The notes under the pieces are model-generated. The model had not been told where the DNA came from. It made no database searches and was given only the letters and a program-made list of their open reading frames with translations. Shown piece after piece: positions 30,853-30,890 of a stretch of DNA of 30,890 nt (position 1 is its first letter; every line of letters begins with the position of its first letter). The position numbers and the translations under genes are program-made. Source of the stretch: CAMTWZ01 sp964412365 (GTDB lineage Bacteria > Bacteroidota > Rhodothermia > Balneolales > HLUCCA01). The stretch lies in the NCBI GenBank assembly GCA_964412365.1, contig CAYPOI010000024.1:1-30890 (forward strand). The letters are read 5' to 3'.

Positions 30853-30890
30853 TTTCTGAAGGGTAATCAATCTGCCCTGTATCTGAAGAT

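Noticed and set aside
1..30890. tRNA or rRNA genes
   Set aside because: No cloverleaf or rRNA-like conserved segments were noticed on reading; nearly all sequence is accounted for by protein genes and the described leader regions.

Overview
The window is a chromosomal segment of about 54% GC (estimated by eye) with no mobile elements, tRNA, rRNA or CRISPR. Three points suggest a Bacteroidota / FCB-group bacterium, probably from a draft or metagenomic assembly. A dcw cluster runs mraZ-rsmH-ftsL-ftsI-murE-mraY-murD-ftsW-murG-murC-ftsQ-ftsA-ftsZ with no murF or ddl. Two promoters resemble the Bacteroidota TTG / TAnnTTTG type. Shine-Dalgarno sequences are scarce, with clear ones seen only before ftsQ and ftsZ. 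The phylum call is an inference; no marker RNA is present.

Region 1 (1-8522): the 3' part of era is followed by a 386-bp leader and then a sulfur-amino-acid / aspartate-family operon: a CoA-binding-domain protein, metY, metX, a fused aspartokinase-homoserine dehydrogenase, and a large cysteine-containing protein of unknown function. The leader is the most interesting part of the window. A promoter sits almost directly on a 16-codon ORF (MKTNSTTPICCLMCCL) with four Cys codons. Segments that can form mutually exclusive 1:2, 2:3 (antiterminator) and 3:4 (terminator) pairings follow. Then comes a SAM-I riboswitch with its own terminator. This reads as a cysteine-responsive attenuator in series with a SAM riboswitch. 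metY is interrupted by a 100-N scaffold gap flanked by a perfect 55-bp duplication; collapsing it restores an intact 442-codon gene.

Region 2 (8515-9685): an NsrR-like Rrf2 regulator (C-x6-C-x5-C) and the di-iron Fe-S repair protein Ric form a small nitrosative-stress unit. A palindrome overlaps the regulator's promoter and a matching half-site precedes ric.

Region 3 (9675-15596, minus strand): a tightly coupled five-gene phospho-signalling operon encodes a zinc-ribbon Ser/Thr kinase with an outer sensor-like domain, a zinc-ribbon FHA protein, a membrane PP2C phosphatase, a transmembrane trypsin-like protease with a cytoplasmic FHA domain, and a soluble PP2C phosphatase. It looks like a self-contained trans-membrane phospho-Thr circuit. 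I do not recognise it as a named system.

Region 4 (15718-30666): the dcw cluster starts downstream of three GTGGGA boxes at exact 10-bp spacing, the expected MraZ operator. Nearly every gene junction overlaps by 1-8 bases. It carries the peptidoglycan precursor pathway (MurE, MraY, MurD, MurG, MurC), septal synthesis (FtsI with one PASTA domain, FtsW, FtsL, FtsQ) and the Z-ring (FtsA, FtsZ), and ends at a rho-independent terminator. The last ~190 bases hold AT-rich direct and inverted repeats built on a TTGAATG unit.
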